Source of the DNA: Acidobacteriaceae bacterium | GTDB taxonomy: Bacteria; Acidobacteriota; Terriglobia; Terriglobales; Acidobacteriaceae | Length of the DNA: 51,659 nt | Direction: 5' to 3' | NCBI GenBank assembly: GCA_030041515.1 | Contig: JASHNS010000121.1 | Location: forward strand, 1-51,659 | Shown: positions 16,421 to 26,007 of the stretch, in pieces | Numbering within the stretch: the stretch's first letter is position 1 | How the letters are laid out: every line of letters starts with the position of its first letter | Position numbers and translations under genes: made by a program | The notes under the pieces: model-generated | Told to the model about the DNA's origin: nothing | The model's database searches: none | Seen by the model: only the letters and a program-made list of their open reading frames with translations

Positions 16421-17818
16421 TTAATTCGCGTCGGCGTATTCATCTCCGTCAGAAAGATTGGCGCGCGACCCACGGCGCGGCCTGGTTTCCGCTATCGCCG
16501 CCTCCAGCACGTCGGGGTCCATCTCAGAGTTTGTTGCTGGCATGTGAACGAGCGGCCTGGACCTCAGCCTTCCCCGCCATCCCGGCAGCCGCCGGCCGCC
16601 CGACCACAGGCTCTTGTCGGCGATTTCGCGCTTGCACCGGTGCAGCTCAAACCAGCGCAGGTAGTTGCGCACTACGCTGGACATCGTCATCTGAATGCCC
16701 GCCTGGTAATTGTGCAGCGCCATCTGCCGCTCCAGTTCCGGCGATTGCAGAATGTCCACAAGCTTGTCGGCGAGGTCCGCGGCGCTGCCTGTCTTATAGA
16801 AATTGATGGCCATCTCGTCGTCTTTCGCCATGCAGTGGAAGTCCGGGATATCGGCGCACACAATCGGCAGTCCGAATTCGCAGGCCTGATGAGCCGGCCC
16901 GCTGGATCCCGTCGACGAATCGTAAGGCATCACCAGGAGAGAGCTGGTGCGGAACATCTGCGGAACGTCTTCGTCGCGAACATAACCGAGAAACTCAATG
17001 GGCAGGTGTTTGGGCTGGGCCGCGCGCACCGTCTCCCAATAACCCGGCCGCGTATGGTGGTTGCCACCCGCGACCACGAGCCGCGCATTGGGCACGCGCT
17101 TAAGCACCAGCGGAAATGCCTCCATGAGGGTTTCCAGCCGCTTGTAGGTGCCCCAGTGCCCGAAAGCCAGAATGCGGCGCTCGGGATTGTTCCGCATGCT
17201 GAAGTCCGGCGGGGTGCACACCGTCGAGAACGTCCCGTGCGTGCCGACCACCACATTGTCTGCCGCGTATTTCTTCATCAGCGTGCGACGGTAGGCGGAA
17301 AGCAGGACAGAAACCGAATGCGCCTGCAGCAACGCTCGCGTGGCTACATTCGTCCCCAGCCGGTAGAGCTTCTCGCGCTTCACGCCGGCATCGCCGAAAT
17401 CCACGTGCTCGATGATGTGGTGCAGCGTGATATGGGTGTAAAACCCGGCCGCGCGCGTGAGCGCGGGAGCCGAGAGGCCGGCGAAAGCGGCGAACGGGCT
17501 TTCCGGCCCGGCGAAGCTGGAGAACACCAGGTTGAACCACACCACGTCCGGCTGCAGCTTGCGAATCGTGCTCAGCAGGCGTGCAGGTGTTCCCATGCTT
17601 CCGAATTTCCAGCACCGGATGACGTTGAACTCCGGCAGTTCCGGCGGCGGTTCGCTCTTTTCGCCCGACTCGCCCGTGAACTCGTATTGCCCCAGCTCGT
17701 CCGCAAGGATGGTCAGTTCCACGTCGGGGTAGCGCTGAATCTCGCGCGCGATGTGCCAGGAATACTCATTCAGCTGCCGCCGGCTGGGTGGAAAAGCCGC
17801 CACTAAACAGATTTTCAT
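16421..17818 (-). CDS. GT4-type glycosyltransferase
   Basis: 465 residues with the two-Rossmann GT-B layout. The N-terminus is MKICLVAAFPPSRRQLNEYSWHIA. FGHWGTYKRLETLMEAF (~218-234) starts the C-terminal donor domain and VVAGGNHHT follows. GPAHQACEFGLPIVCADIPDF (~310-330) includes the E-x-x-x-x-x-x-E-like position of GT4 retaining enzymes, with Glu before FGLP. The C-terminal ~60 residues are Arg-rich and probably disordered. No membrane helix is seen. It is encoded 10 bases after the 1421-residue TPR/barrel gene, so the two are co-transcribed. It probably adds a sugar during synthesis of the polymer that the barrel exports. Confidence 0.85.
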   Translation of the reverse strand: MKICLVAAFPPSRRQLNEYSWHIAREIQRYPDVELTILADELGQYEFTGESGEKSEPPPELPEFNVIRCWKFGSMGTPARLLSTIRKLQPDVVWFNLVFSSFAGPESPFAAFAGLSAPALTRAAGFYTHITLHHIIEHVDFGDAGVKREKLYRLGTNVATRALLQAHSVSVLLSAYRRTLMKKYAADNVVVGTHGTFSTVCTPPDFSMRNNPERRILAFGHWGTYKRLETLMEAFPLVLKRVPNARLVVAGGNHHTRPGYWETVRAAQPKHLPIEFLGYVRDEDVPQMFRTSSLLVMPYDSSTGSSGPAHQACEFGLPIVCADIPDFHCMAKDDEMAINFYKTGSAADLADKLVDILQSPELERQMALHNYQAGIQMTMSSVVRNYLRWFELHRCKREIADKSLWSGGRRLPGWRGRLRSRPLVHMPATNSEMDPDVLEAAIAETRPRRGSRANLSDGDEYADAN

Positions 17819-17828
17819 TAGGCCCGCC

Positions 17829-20800
17829 TCAAAACAGATTGATGCTTACGTAGGGTCGAAACTCCTGGTTCCTGCCCGGACCAGCGTAGTTGGGGAACGT
17901 CTCTTCCTGAACCCCGGCCGAAAAGCGAATGGGATACTTCACATGAACCTCACCAGTGTCTTCGTTGAAGCTGCGGCCGAACGGTCGCATGTAGGAGAGC
18001 GAGAACCCATTTTGCGTCATGTCATACACATGGAAGCTGCGCGTATTCTCGTAGGCGGTCGAGAACTGCAGTTGCCAGTTTCTCGCCGGCGAATAGTTGA
18101 CGGTCCCGGCGGGTCGCAGCGCCTGCGCGATTCCGGAATGCACCGCGAAGGTTCCTGGAGTAACCACGAACGGCACCACGCGCCACGCACGCCAGTCTTC
18201 CGCCATCCCCTCGATATTCAGATGCGGGGAAAACCGGTGCGTCAATCCGATGTACGACGTTGTGAAGTAGTTTTCCGTGTTTCCGAGAGAAGTTGAGGTG
18301 AAAAGCTGGTCGTTCGAGCCCCAGCCCGTCACCAGGGCGGTTTTCGACCAGGGGGCGCCCACCCGGAAATCCACGCTTCCCGACAGCGTCGACTCGTGCA
18401 GGGGAATCTCGGTGAACGGCCCGAAATCGTGCAGAACGTAGGCGTTCACCGACACCGCATCCCAGAACGAGCCCGTGCTCAGGTAGGCAAACAGCCGTCC
18501 TATGTTCTGGTTCATCTCTCGCGGGGCGAGCGTGTCGCGGCGGACCGTGCCCTGGAACCCGGCGTTGAAGGAGAGCATCGTGGGTCCCAGATGAAAATTG
18601 GGATCCACGCCGTAGTTGAAGTTGTAGTCGTAGGTGCTGCGCCTCACAATACCGATGGCGGGCATGGAAATCAGGCCTCGGGCATTGCGGATCTGGAAAA
18701 ATCCGCCCGTGGTCGGCCAATGGTTCAGGTGCAGATGGAACGCGTCCGTCCACTCTGTATCGATCGAGTAGCGCGGCAGCGGGAGCCTTGCCGTGTCCAC
18801 CGTCGTGCCATAGATCGCCGGAGGATTTCCGAACGTCTCCGAGTCCAGCACATAGACCGTGCTGTCTTCGTAGATGGGCTGCTGCAGCACATTGGACAGC
18901 ACGCTGACATGGTGATTGATGCGATAGCCCTCGTTCGCTCCCACCTGCATCAGGTCCTGCTCGGCGGTCTGGTCCTCGCCGGCGGCGCTCGCCGCCTGCG
19001 CGAACGCGGAAAGCGCCGCGGTTCCCTGGTGCTCCTGCTGGTACACATTCGCCTGCGCCATCAGGAATGAGTAGTCCGACTTCGCGACGTCGGCCTGGCT
19101 CACTGCTGCCAGCTCTCCAGCGGCGCGCTGCGTCTGGCCGAGCGCCAGATAGCTGTTCGCCAGGTCTACGCGTACGTCGATGTCGGAGGCGCCCGCCGCC
19201 AGCGCGCGCTCCAGATAGGTCTGCGAAAGCTGGTATTCATGCATCTGCTGCAGAATGCCGGCAGCCTGCAGGTACTGGGGCCCGGTGGGCGGTTCGGTCA
19301 CGCCTGCTTCGGCTTCCATCTGGGCCAGCGCAATCTGCCGCTCCGCTTCGGCGTTGTGACCCTCCTGCACCATCACCTGCGCGATGGCCAGGCGCACGCC
19401 CACTCGATTGCTCCGGGGAGCCACCAGCGCCCGCGCAAACCGCTGCATCGCGGCTTTATTGTCGCCCAGGGTGCTAAGCGCTTCGCCGGTATCCACATAA
19501 ATATCGCTGGGTACCCAAGTCGCACCTTCCATCGGCGGGTGATCCGCCAGCTTCTCCGCCAGTTCGACGTTGGCAATCGCCTGCCGGCGATCCGGAATCC
19601 CCGCATACGCGCGCGCCAGCATCGCGTAGATCTGCGCATCGTTGGGCAGATACTTCCCTGCCGTATTCAGCTCGACAATGGCGTGATGAAAGCGCCGCTG
19701 CGAGAAATAAATGTTGCCCAGATCCATGTACAGCGTGCCGTCCCGGGGCGCAAAACGCAGCGCCGCGCGGTATTCGACCTCCGCGTTCGACAACATCCCC
19801 TCGCGTCCGTATGCCGTGGCGCGGATGATGTGCACCGCCTCCGAATCGCCGAGATACGCCTGGGCCAACCTGGAGTGCTTCAGCGCGCCCTCGGAGTCGT
19901 TCAGCGCCAAATCAGAGAATGCGAGCCCGAGCTGCGCCTGCCCGTCTTTCGGCTCCAGCTTGATCGCTTCCGTAAAATCCTTCTGCGCCGGGGCGGGCTG
20001 GCGCAGATCGTTTTCCACAAAGCCGCGATTGACGTAGGCGGTTTCTACCGTCGGACCGCGACGAATCGCTTCGGTGAAGGCCTGCAGCGCCTGCTGGTCG
20101 TCGCCCTTTTCCTTGTAGACGTAGCCTTCCAGCAGCGGAATATCCGGCTCGTTGGGGAGATTGCTTCCGTATTTTTGCATCAGGGCCAGCAGCTGGTCGT
20201 ATTTGTCCATATTCAGCAGGTCATAGCCCAGATACACCACCACATCGCGATCCCGCGGCAGCGACTGGATTGCCTTCTCGCCGTTGTCGGCCGACTCGCG
20301 ATAGTTTCCCTGGAAGCGGAAGTACCGCTCCTTCTGCGCCAGGATCTGCGGGGTGTTGTACATCTCCGGCGTGACGCGATTCAGCCACGTGGCCGCCAGT
20401 GTCATGTTGTGCTCTTCAATGGCCGCGTTCATGGCGTCGGAAACGATCAGCGCGTTCTTCGGCGCAAGCTTCCACGCTTTCTCGTAATACGCGTTCGCCT
20501 TCCTGTACTGATCGCGGTCCGTGTACAGGTCGCCCAGGGCGAGATAAGGAACGTAGAGGTCCGGATAATCGCTGGCCAGGCGGTTGAAGTACTTCTCCGC
20601 TTCGCGTTCATTGTGTTCCGTGCGCGCCGCATAGCCCAGCGACGTGAGCGCGAGGCGGCTGCGTGGATCGATGCCCAGCACCTTCTTGTAGACGGCAATC
20701 GCATCGTCGGTTCGGCCCATCTTCATCAGCACGTCGCCGTCGATCTGCAGGCTGTTCGGATCGTTCGGCGTGAGCGCCAGCGCCGCCTGCATGTCGTTGA

Positions 20801-22094
20801 GGGCGGCTTGCAGCTGTCCGGCGTTCATCTCGATCTGCGCACGCAGCCGCAGGAATCCCGGGCGCTCGTTCGCAGCCACCTGGACCCCGCTGATCTGCCG
20901 CTGCGCGATCTGTAACTGTTGCTGCGCCCGATCGTCCTCGCCCAGCTGGTGGTACAGAGACTGCAAATCCATGTGCAGCTGGATTCCATAGAGCGGGCCT
21001 TCCGCCGGAGCAGGCGGAAGATTCGCAATCGCCTGCTGGTATTCCTTCACGGCCTGGTTCTCGTGATCCCCCAGTTCCGCAATCTCCGCGCGGATTTGGT
21101 GCAGCCGATAGTAATTGGGGTTAATCTGCGTCGCCCTCGTCAGGAAAGGATCGGCGCGATCGGGCGCCTGGGCCGTCACCTCCGCCTGCGCGGCGGAGAG
21201 CTGCATCCCCAGGTTGTGCGGCATTGCGTTCGCAGCCCGCACATACATCTGCGCCGCGTCCTGCGGTTTGCCGTCGAGCTGATAGGTGAACGCCAGCTCG
21301 CCCACCACGTCCGGCGGTGGATTGCGAATCGCCTTCAGCTCGTCGATGGCCTTGCCGTAATCGCCGGTCTCGCGGTAGTAGCCAGCCAGCGAACGCTCCA
21401 CATCGGGATTATTCGGGGCGCGCTTCTCCGCCAGATGGAGATAATGGCTGGCCTTGTCCATCTGGTTTTGGCGCTCATAGCAGATGGCAAGCAGCAACTC
21501 CGCGCGCGCATTTCCTCTCACGTCTTCGGCCCGGGTCAGATAGGTGATCGCATTTGGATAATCCGCCGCGTGCAGGTAAAGATTGCCCAGCACCAGCAGA
21601 TCGTCCTCCTGGCGGGGATCAACGGCAAGCGCCTGCTTGAGCAGCTTTTCGGCTTCGGCAGTCCGTCCCATGTCGCTGTACGTCTGCGCCAGCCCCGAAA
21701 TGCCCTGCACCGACGACGGCTGTAGCCGCAGCCCGTGCTCGAAGGCGCTGGCTGAGAGGCTGTAGTTGCGGTTCAGCCGCGCCACATAGCCCAGCAGAAA
21801 CCAGAGCTGCGGGTCGTTGGGAGCCGAGCGCGCCGCGCGATCCGCGTAATTCTCCGCGGTCGGGTAATCCCCGCGCTTCAGCGCCAGCTCCGCCGCACGC
21901 GCCAGCCGCGCGTTCTGGATGTTCGATCCCCACCCGAGCTGATTCTGGGTCTGGCCGTTGGGCTTCTGGGCTTTTACCTGGCCACCGGATCCAACCTGAT
22001 AGGTCTGCGCATACGCAGTGCACGCGAATACAAACAGCGCGACGGCGCCTGCGAACGTAAGGCACTTATGTCTTGATGTCAAACAGGTCACCAA
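17829..22094 (-). CDS. TPR-repeat outer-membrane beta-barrel protein (BcsC/PelB-like exporter)
   Basis: 1421 residues: a signal peptide (about 12-29, GAVALFVFACTAYAQ), a superhelix of roughly 25 TPR units (about 60-1040; many A-x-x-x-x-A-x-x-x-x-P-x-D/N-P repeats such as AVDPRQED and LALTPNDPNS), then a ~330-residue strand-rich domain ending VSINLF. A C-terminal aromatic is typical of outer-membrane barrels. This order is that of BcsC, PelB and PgaA, which guide and export polysaccharides. The frame opens with adjacent TTG and GTG codons (22094, 22091) and no clear ribosome-binding site, so the exact start is uncertain. It is co-transcribed with the GT4 gene and divergent from the 22215-26501 operon. 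No cellulose- or Pel-type synthase is adjacent, so the polymer is unknown. Confidence 0.82.
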   Translation of the reverse strand: MVTCLTSRHKCLTFAGAVALFVFACTAYAQTYQVGSGGQVKAQKPNGQTQNQLGWGSNIQNARLARAAELALKRGDYPTAENYADRAARSAPNDPQLWFLLGYVARLNRNYSLSASAFEHGLRLQPSSVQGISGLAQTYSDMGRTAEAEKLLKQALAVDPRQEDDLLVLGNLYLHAADYPNAITYLTRAEDVRGNARAELLLAICYERQNQMDKASHYLHLAEKRAPNNPDVERSLAGYYRETGDYGKAIDELKAIRNPPPDVVGELAFTYQLDGKPQDAAQMYVRAANAMPHNLGMQLSAAQAEVTAQAPDRADPFLTRATQINPNYYRLHQIRAEIAELGDHENQAVKEYQQAIANLPPAPAEGPLYGIQLHMDLQSLYHQLGEDDRAQQQLQIAQRQISGVQVAANERPGFLRLRAQIEMNAGQLQAALNDMQAALALTPNDPNSLQIDGDVLMKMGRTDDAIAVYKKVLGIDPRSRLALTSLGYAARTEHNEREAEKYFNRLASDYPDLYVPYLALGDLYTDRDQYRKANAYYEKAWKLAPKNALIVSDAMNAAIEEHNMTLAATWLNRVTPEMYNTPQILAQKERYFRFQGNYRESADNGEKAIQSLPRDRDVVVYLGYDLLNMDKYDQLLALMQKYGSNLPNEPDIPLLEGYVYKEKGDDQQALQAFTEAIRRGPTVETAYVNRGFVENDLRQPAPAQKDFTEAIKLEPKDGQAQLGLAFSDLALNDSEGALKHSRLAQAYLGDSEAVHIIRATAYGREGMLSNAEVEYRAALRFAPRDGTLYMDLGNIYFSQRRFHHAIVELNTAGKYLPNDAQIYAMLARAYAGIPDRRQAIANVELAEKLADHPPMEGATWVPSDIYVDTGEALSTLGDNKAAMQRFARALVAPRSNRVGVRLAIAQVMVQEGHNAEAERQIALAQMEAEAGVTEPPTGPQYLQAAGILQQMHEYQLSQTYLERALAAGASDIDVRVDLANSYLALGQTQRAAGELAAVSQADVAKSDYSFLMAQANVYQQEHQGTAALSAFAQAASAAGEDQTAEQDLMQVGANEGYRINHHVSVLSNVLQQPIYEDSTVYVLDSETFGNPPAIYGTTVDTARLPLPRYSIDTEWTDAFHLHLNHWPTTGGFFQIRNARGLISMPAIGIVRRSTYDYNFNYGVDPNFHLGPTMLSFNAGFQGTVRRDTLAPREMNQNIGRLFAYLSTGSFWDAVSVNAYVLHDFGPFTEIPLHESTLSGSVDFRVGAPWSKTALVTGWGSNDQLFTSTSLGNTENYFTTSYIGLTHRFSPHLNIEGMAEDWRAWRVVPFVVTPGTFAVHSGIAQALRPAGTVNYSPARNWQLQFSTAYENTRSFHVYDMTQNGFSLSYMRPFGRSFNEDTGEVHVKYPIRFSAGVQEETFPNYAGPGRNQEFRPYVSINLF

Positions 22095-22214
22095 CGTGCA
22101 GTCGCAACTACCCGGCTTTTGATTCAGGGAAGGCCTTTGGCGTTGGCTGCGCCCTCCCGAAGTCCCTCATTTCCGGCGACCACTGCGAGGTGAAAGGCAA
22201 CCGAGTTTGGGACT

Positions 22215-24005
22215 TTGGGAATCAAAATCGTTTTCACGAGGGGAACCTTGGAAAGAACCGCTCCATCCGCTTTGTCCTCCAAACCGATTCCGCTCAGCTT
22301 CATCCTTCTCGCCGCGGTCCTCGTTCACGCTCCGCTGCTTTTGATGAAGTTGCCGCTGAAGTCGTACGACACGAACCAGCAGCTCTTTTTTGCCTACCAC
22401 TACATGCACGACTGGTGGAATCCATGGAATGTCAAGTGGTTTACGGGATTCTCGCAGACCACCTACCCGCCGCTGCCCCAGCAGTGGACGGCGCTCCTCG
22501 GGCACATTTTCGGGCTCCAGTACGCCTACATGCTCGTGCAGTTTGTCGCCATCCTGCTGCTGGCTGTCGGCATGTATCGCTTTGCAGCGATCTGGGTGAA
22601 TGAGCGCGCTGCTTCCTTCGCATCGCTGGCGGTCGTGCTGCTCGGCTCGGAAAGCTTCCTCATCTATAACGCCGGGCAGCTCGCCACCACCTGGGAAGCT
22701 GCGCTCTACATCCTCGCTCTGCCGTATCTTTACGAATGGCTCCGATACGGCGGTTTCCGGCCCTTCATTAAAGCGCTGGTCCTCTTTGCCGCCGCCTCCG
22801 CGGCTCACGATGTCATCATCATCTTCGGCACCGCGTTCTTCACTTTCCCCCTCATCGCCCTGGCCATCATGGAGCGCGACAAAGGCGAGGAGACAACCAC
22901 CGGAGCCGCGGTCATCGGGCGCGCCGTCGCCATGGCGATCGCCGCCGCTGTGGCCATCGGCCTCGTGTTGCTGCCTTACTGGATTGACCTCTTCCGGTAT
23001 CCGGTCTCGCAGACGCCGATTCCCCACGCCAGCCGCGCCAACTATTTGCTCACGCCCTTCTGGGGGACCAACTACTTTCTGATTCCCTGGGGCGCCCTCA
23101 TGCTGGCCCTCCCCTTTATCGTGTGGCGGGGCGCTCATGTTCGCCGGCTCATCCCGCTGCTGCTCGGCTTCTGGGCCTGCTTCCTTGTCGGTCTCGGCGG
23201 AACTACCCCTGTCGCTCTCTGGCTGCTGCACCGCGCCTTTTACGTGCTCACCTTTGAGCGTGTCGCATACTGGGCCGAGCTTCTCTCGCTGCCCATCCTG
23301 GGACTGCTCTGCTCCGAGCTTGTGACTCGATTCCGCATGAAGGCCGTCGTTCCCCTGGTGGTGCTGGGCGCGATCACCTGCGGCTTGCCCATCGCCTGGT
23401 CGAATTACCAGCCCACCAACAGCATCAACCTCGACGTCAGGCCGGTCGCCGAGTGGCTCAATCGCGGCGGCCATGACAACTACCGCTATTTCACCCTCGG
23501 CTTCGGGAACAATATTTCTCGCCTTTCGGTCGAAACCAGGGCCAATACCGTCGACGGCGAGTGGTACAGCGACCGCCGCCTCCCCGAGCTGATGAAGTTT
23601 GGCGGCGGCTCGCTCGATAACTCCAAATACTTCGGCCCGGGCGGCCTCGGGGCTCTCCAGGCCATTCTCCGCCATGCCAACCGCTACGGCCTCAAATGGA
23701 TCTTCGTCCACGATCCCTGGTATGACCCGCTCCTCCACTTCGCAGGCTGGCGCCAGGTCGATCAGCTGGAGTACGGGGCCATCCAGGTCTGGAGCAAGGA
23801 AGCTGTGCCGCCGGCTCATCCCATGGTCTTCGGCGTGAAGCCTCCGCCGTGGCAGTGCATCATGTGGGGAATTGTGCCCATTGGCAGCAGCATTCTCGCG
23901 TTCCTCCTCTGGTTCATTCCGGACAAGCGGCGTCAGTTCCTGACCGAAGAGGATGATTCCGACGCAACCGACGAAACTTATATGCACGAAAGGCTGGCTT
24001 CGTGA
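22215..24005 (+). CDS. Polytopic membrane protein, GT-C / PTPS-related type
   Basis: 596 residues with about 11 membrane helices. A first-loop YHYMHDWWNPWNVKWFTGFSQTTYPPLPQQW carries the acidic and TYPPLP signature seen in GT-C-type glycosyltransferases and '6-pyruvoyl-tetrahydropterin synthase-related' membrane proteins. A periplasmic domain of ~120 residues (about 415-545) precedes a last helix and a short acidic cytosolic tail. It probably acts on polyprenyl-linked sugars at the outer face of the inner membrane. The first possible start is TTG at 22215; TTG at 22248 has AGGGG close upstream and may be the true one. Its TGA overlaps the next gene's GTG. It is first in a four-gene operon divergent from the TPR/barrel gene. 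Confidence 0.75.
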   Translation: MGIKIVFTRGTLERTAPSALSSKPIPLSFILLAAVLVHAPLLLMKLPLKSYDTNQQLFFAYHYMHDWWNPWNVKWFTGFSQTTYPPLPQQWTALLGHIFGLQYAYMLVQFVAILLLAVGMYRFAAIWVNERAASFASLAVVLLGSESFLIYNAGQLATTWEAALYILALPYLYEWLRYGGFRPFIKALVLFAAASAAHDVIIIFGTAFFTFPLIALAIMERDKGEETTTGAAVIGRAVAMAIAAAVAIGLVLLPYWIDLFRYPVSQTPIPHASRANYLLTPFWGTNYFLIPWGALMLALPFIVWRGAHVRRLIPLLLGFWACFLVGLGGTTPVALWLLHRAFYVLTFERVAYWAELLSLPILGLLCSELVTRFRMKAVVPLVVLGAITCGLPIAWSNYQPTNSINLDVRPVAEWLNRGGHDNYRYFTLGFGNNISRLSVETRANTVDGEWYSDRRLPELMKFGGGSLDNSKYFGPGGLGALQAILRHANRYGLKWIFVHDPWYDPLLHFAGWRQVDQLEYGAIQVWSKEAVPPAHPMVFGVKPPPWQCIMWGIVPIGSSILAFLLWFIPDKRRQFLTEEDDSDATDETYMHERLAS

Positions 24006-25138
24006 TGAGAGGAGCGCTTCTCGCCATCTTCATCGGTGTCGCGACCATCGGGCTGGTAGCCATCGGCACCATCTGGCCCATTCCCTCGGCCATCTACTTC
24101 GCCGGCAGCGGCAACGGGAGTGTTCTGCGCTCGCCCACCACGCCGGAGATTGCGATCCAGGACCTGGGTATCCGCATCCGGCTGCATCAGATGCCAGCCG
24201 CCTACTCGAGTCTCGCCAACAAGGCGGAGTTCACCCAATCCGAGTTCGACCAGGATGTCACTGGCTTCTACCGGAGCCTTCGCACCCAGGCGACGCTGGA
24301 AACCGTTGATTCCCAACCCCTCCACCAGTCCGCCGACCAGGCCGAGATGCGCGTCCAGTTCCACTGGAGCACCATCCTCGGTCCCTATGAGGACACTCGC
24401 GAAATCCAGGTGGTGCGCAACGGTGACCGATGGCAGGTAGACTGGCCGCTGGTCAAGCGGCCTTCCGTCCCTGCCCAGGTTATTCCCGTGAACTACCTCC
24501 GCTGGGACGTGATCTACTCCGGCTCGACCGACGAATGGGGCTCGCAAAATGTCGCTGGCCCCAATGTGCGGATCGTCGACATGCGCCCGGTCAACCGCGC
24601 TGAAGGCGTCTATGTGCTGGGCGAGCTGCTGGACGACGATGTCGTCCCCGCGTGGGTCGACGTCCGCGCTACGCTCATCGGGAAAGATGGCAAGATCCTG
24701 GGAAGTGAAGACAGCTTCGACATGATTTCGCATCGGCTTCTGCCCAAACAGGTGACGCCGTTCCGCATCCACTTCCCCAATGTGGATTTGTCCCAGGTCG
24801 GCAGCATCCGCATGCAGCCCGAATCCATTTTGATCTCGACCTCGGCCGATCCGGTGATCGAAATTCTCAACGAGAAGTACAACGCTCTCCCCATCGCATC
24901 GCTCACTGGCCAACTTTCCGACCAGAGCGGACGCGTCGTCAACTTTGCGCATGTGCTCACCACCTTCTACGACAGCAACGGCAATGTGATCTGGGTATCA
25001 GGCAGATACATCGGCCGCGCTCTGCCGCCTCAGACGCCGGTGAATTTCACCGTCTCCGTTCCCGAGGACCTCGCGAGGAAGGTCAGCAGCGAGCGCACCA
25101 TCGTCGCTGCCTACAGTCCCAGAGGAGACGCGCTGTGA
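24002..25138 (+). CDS. Membrane-anchored envelope protein, second gene of coupled operon
   Basis: 378 residues: one N-terminal transmembrane/signal-anchor helix (about 5-31), then an alpha+beta region (about 55-140, SSLANKAEFTQSEFDQDVTGFYRSLRTQ..., VQFHWSTILGPYEDTREIQVVRNGDRWQVDW) that resembles the NTF2-like domain of MecA_N-type proteins. A beta-rich C-terminal half follows, with two similar halves (VYVLGELLDDD...; FAHVLTTFYDSNGN) as in FxLYD-type domains. The GTG overlaps the preceding stop (GTGA at 24002-24005); an ATG lies immediately after. The function is unknown. Position suggests a periplasmic partner of the GT-C-like protein and the TPR/barrel exporter. Confidence 0.65.
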   Translation: MMRGALLAIFIGVATIGLVAIGTIWPIPSAIYFAGSGNGSVLRSPTTPEIAIQDLGIRIRLHQMPAAYSSLANKAEFTQSEFDQDVTGFYRSLRTQATLETVDSQPLHQSADQAEMRVQFHWSTILGPYEDTREIQVVRNGDRWQVDWPLVKRPSVPAQVIPVNYLRWDVIYSGSTDEWGSQNVAGPNVRIVDMRPVNRAEGVYVLGELLDDDVVPAWVDVRATLIGKDGKILGSEDSFDMISHRLLPKQVTPFRIHFPNVDLSQVGSIRMQPESILISTSADPVIEILNEKYNALPIASLTGQLSDQSGRVVNFAHVLTTFYDSNGNVIWVSGRYIGRALPPQTPVNFTVSVPEDLARKVSSERTIVAAYSPRGDAL

Positions 25139-26007
25139 GCCTCGGCCGCGCGTTCCTGCTCGCGGGGCCGGCTCTGCTCGCGGCTCCCCTTCTCCTCGCG
25201 CAAAGCCCTTCAATGAACCTGCCCGCGCAGGTTCCGGCGGGCAGCGCATTTTCTGTTCCCACCAGCGGCAGCGGCCAGGGCACGCTCACCATCGTGGGTC
25301 CGGGCCAGGCGCTTCGCCAGAGCGTTCAGCTGGGCTCGCCCGTTTCAGTAGCTGCCGGCGTTTTGTACAGCGCCGGCGAATATGTCGCCATCCTCTCCAG
25401 CGGTTCCGACGAGCAGGTCGGTCAGTTCGAAGTGACGCCGGCGCAACAGCCTTCTACTCTCAGCTTCCTCGCCGAGCCTTCCCGCCTCCCTGTGGATCTC
25501 CAAAATGGAATCAGCGGGACAGTCTACGTCTCCGACGTCTACCACAACCTGATTCTGAAACCCATGCCGGTCTCCTTCAATCTGTCCGACTCCGCCGGTC
25601 CGTCACAAACGCGCACCGTCATCACGCGCGACGGCGTGGCCTGGACCCGCATGAATTCCGCCTCCAAAGAAGGTTCGGCGCATTTCGTCGCCCAGGTGGG
25701 CGGCGTCACCACCACGCGCGTCATCGATGAGGTGCCAGGCGATCCCTGCAATCTGTCCATGACCGCGACGCCGGACAAAGGGAAAGCCCTGCTGCAAACC
25801 GCCCCGGTCCGCGACTGCAGCGGCAACCCCATTCCCGACGGCACAGTGGTGACGTTCACGGCCAGCTTCAGCGGCAGGCAATCCACGGTCGACGTCCCGC
25901 TGAAGCGCGATGTGGCCGAGGTGGAGATGCCTCTGCCGCCCGGCGCTACGGTGTCCGTGGCCAGCGGCGTCGTTGCCGGCAATGAGATTCACTGGAGTGG
26001 ACGATGA
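25135..26007 (+). CDS. Exported Ig-like (invasin-type) protein, third gene of coupled operon
   Basis: 290 residues with a signal peptide (AFLLAGPALLAAPLLLAQ) and no further membrane helix. The mature part is beta-rich. Residues ~120-275 resemble bacterial Ig-like domain 1 repeats, with patterns such as ISGTVYVSDVYHN..PMPVSFNLSD and PVRDCSGNPIPDGTVVTFTASFSG. A Cys pair may form a disulphide. The GTG start overlaps the previous stop (GTGA, 25135-25138), so translation is coupled. Probably a periplasmic or surface accessory protein of the same export system; no enzymatic motif is visible. Confidence 0.65.
   Translation: MSLGRAFLLAGPALLAAPLLLAQSPSMNLPAQVPAGSAFSVPTSGSGQGTLTIVGPGQALRQSVQLGSPVSVAAGVLYSAGEYVAILSSGSDEQVGQFEVTPAQQPSTLSFLAEPSRLPVDLQNGISGTVYVSDVYHNLILKPMPVSFNLSDSAGPSQTRTVITRDGVAWTRMNSASKEGSAHFVAQVGGVTTTRVIDEVPGDPCNLSMTATPDKGKALLQTAPVRDCSGNPIPDGTVVTFTASFSGRQSTVDVPLKRDVAEVEMPLPPGATVSVASGVVAGNEIHWSGR

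Noticed and set aside
19239-20915. 558-residue plus-strand frame opposite the TPR/barrel gene
   Set aside because: Antisense to TPR repeats; no start signal or domain.
22167-23987. 606-residue minus-strand frame opposite the GT-C-like membrane protein
   Set aside because: The sense frame has about 11 membrane helices and fits the operon; the antisense frame is charged and repetitive.
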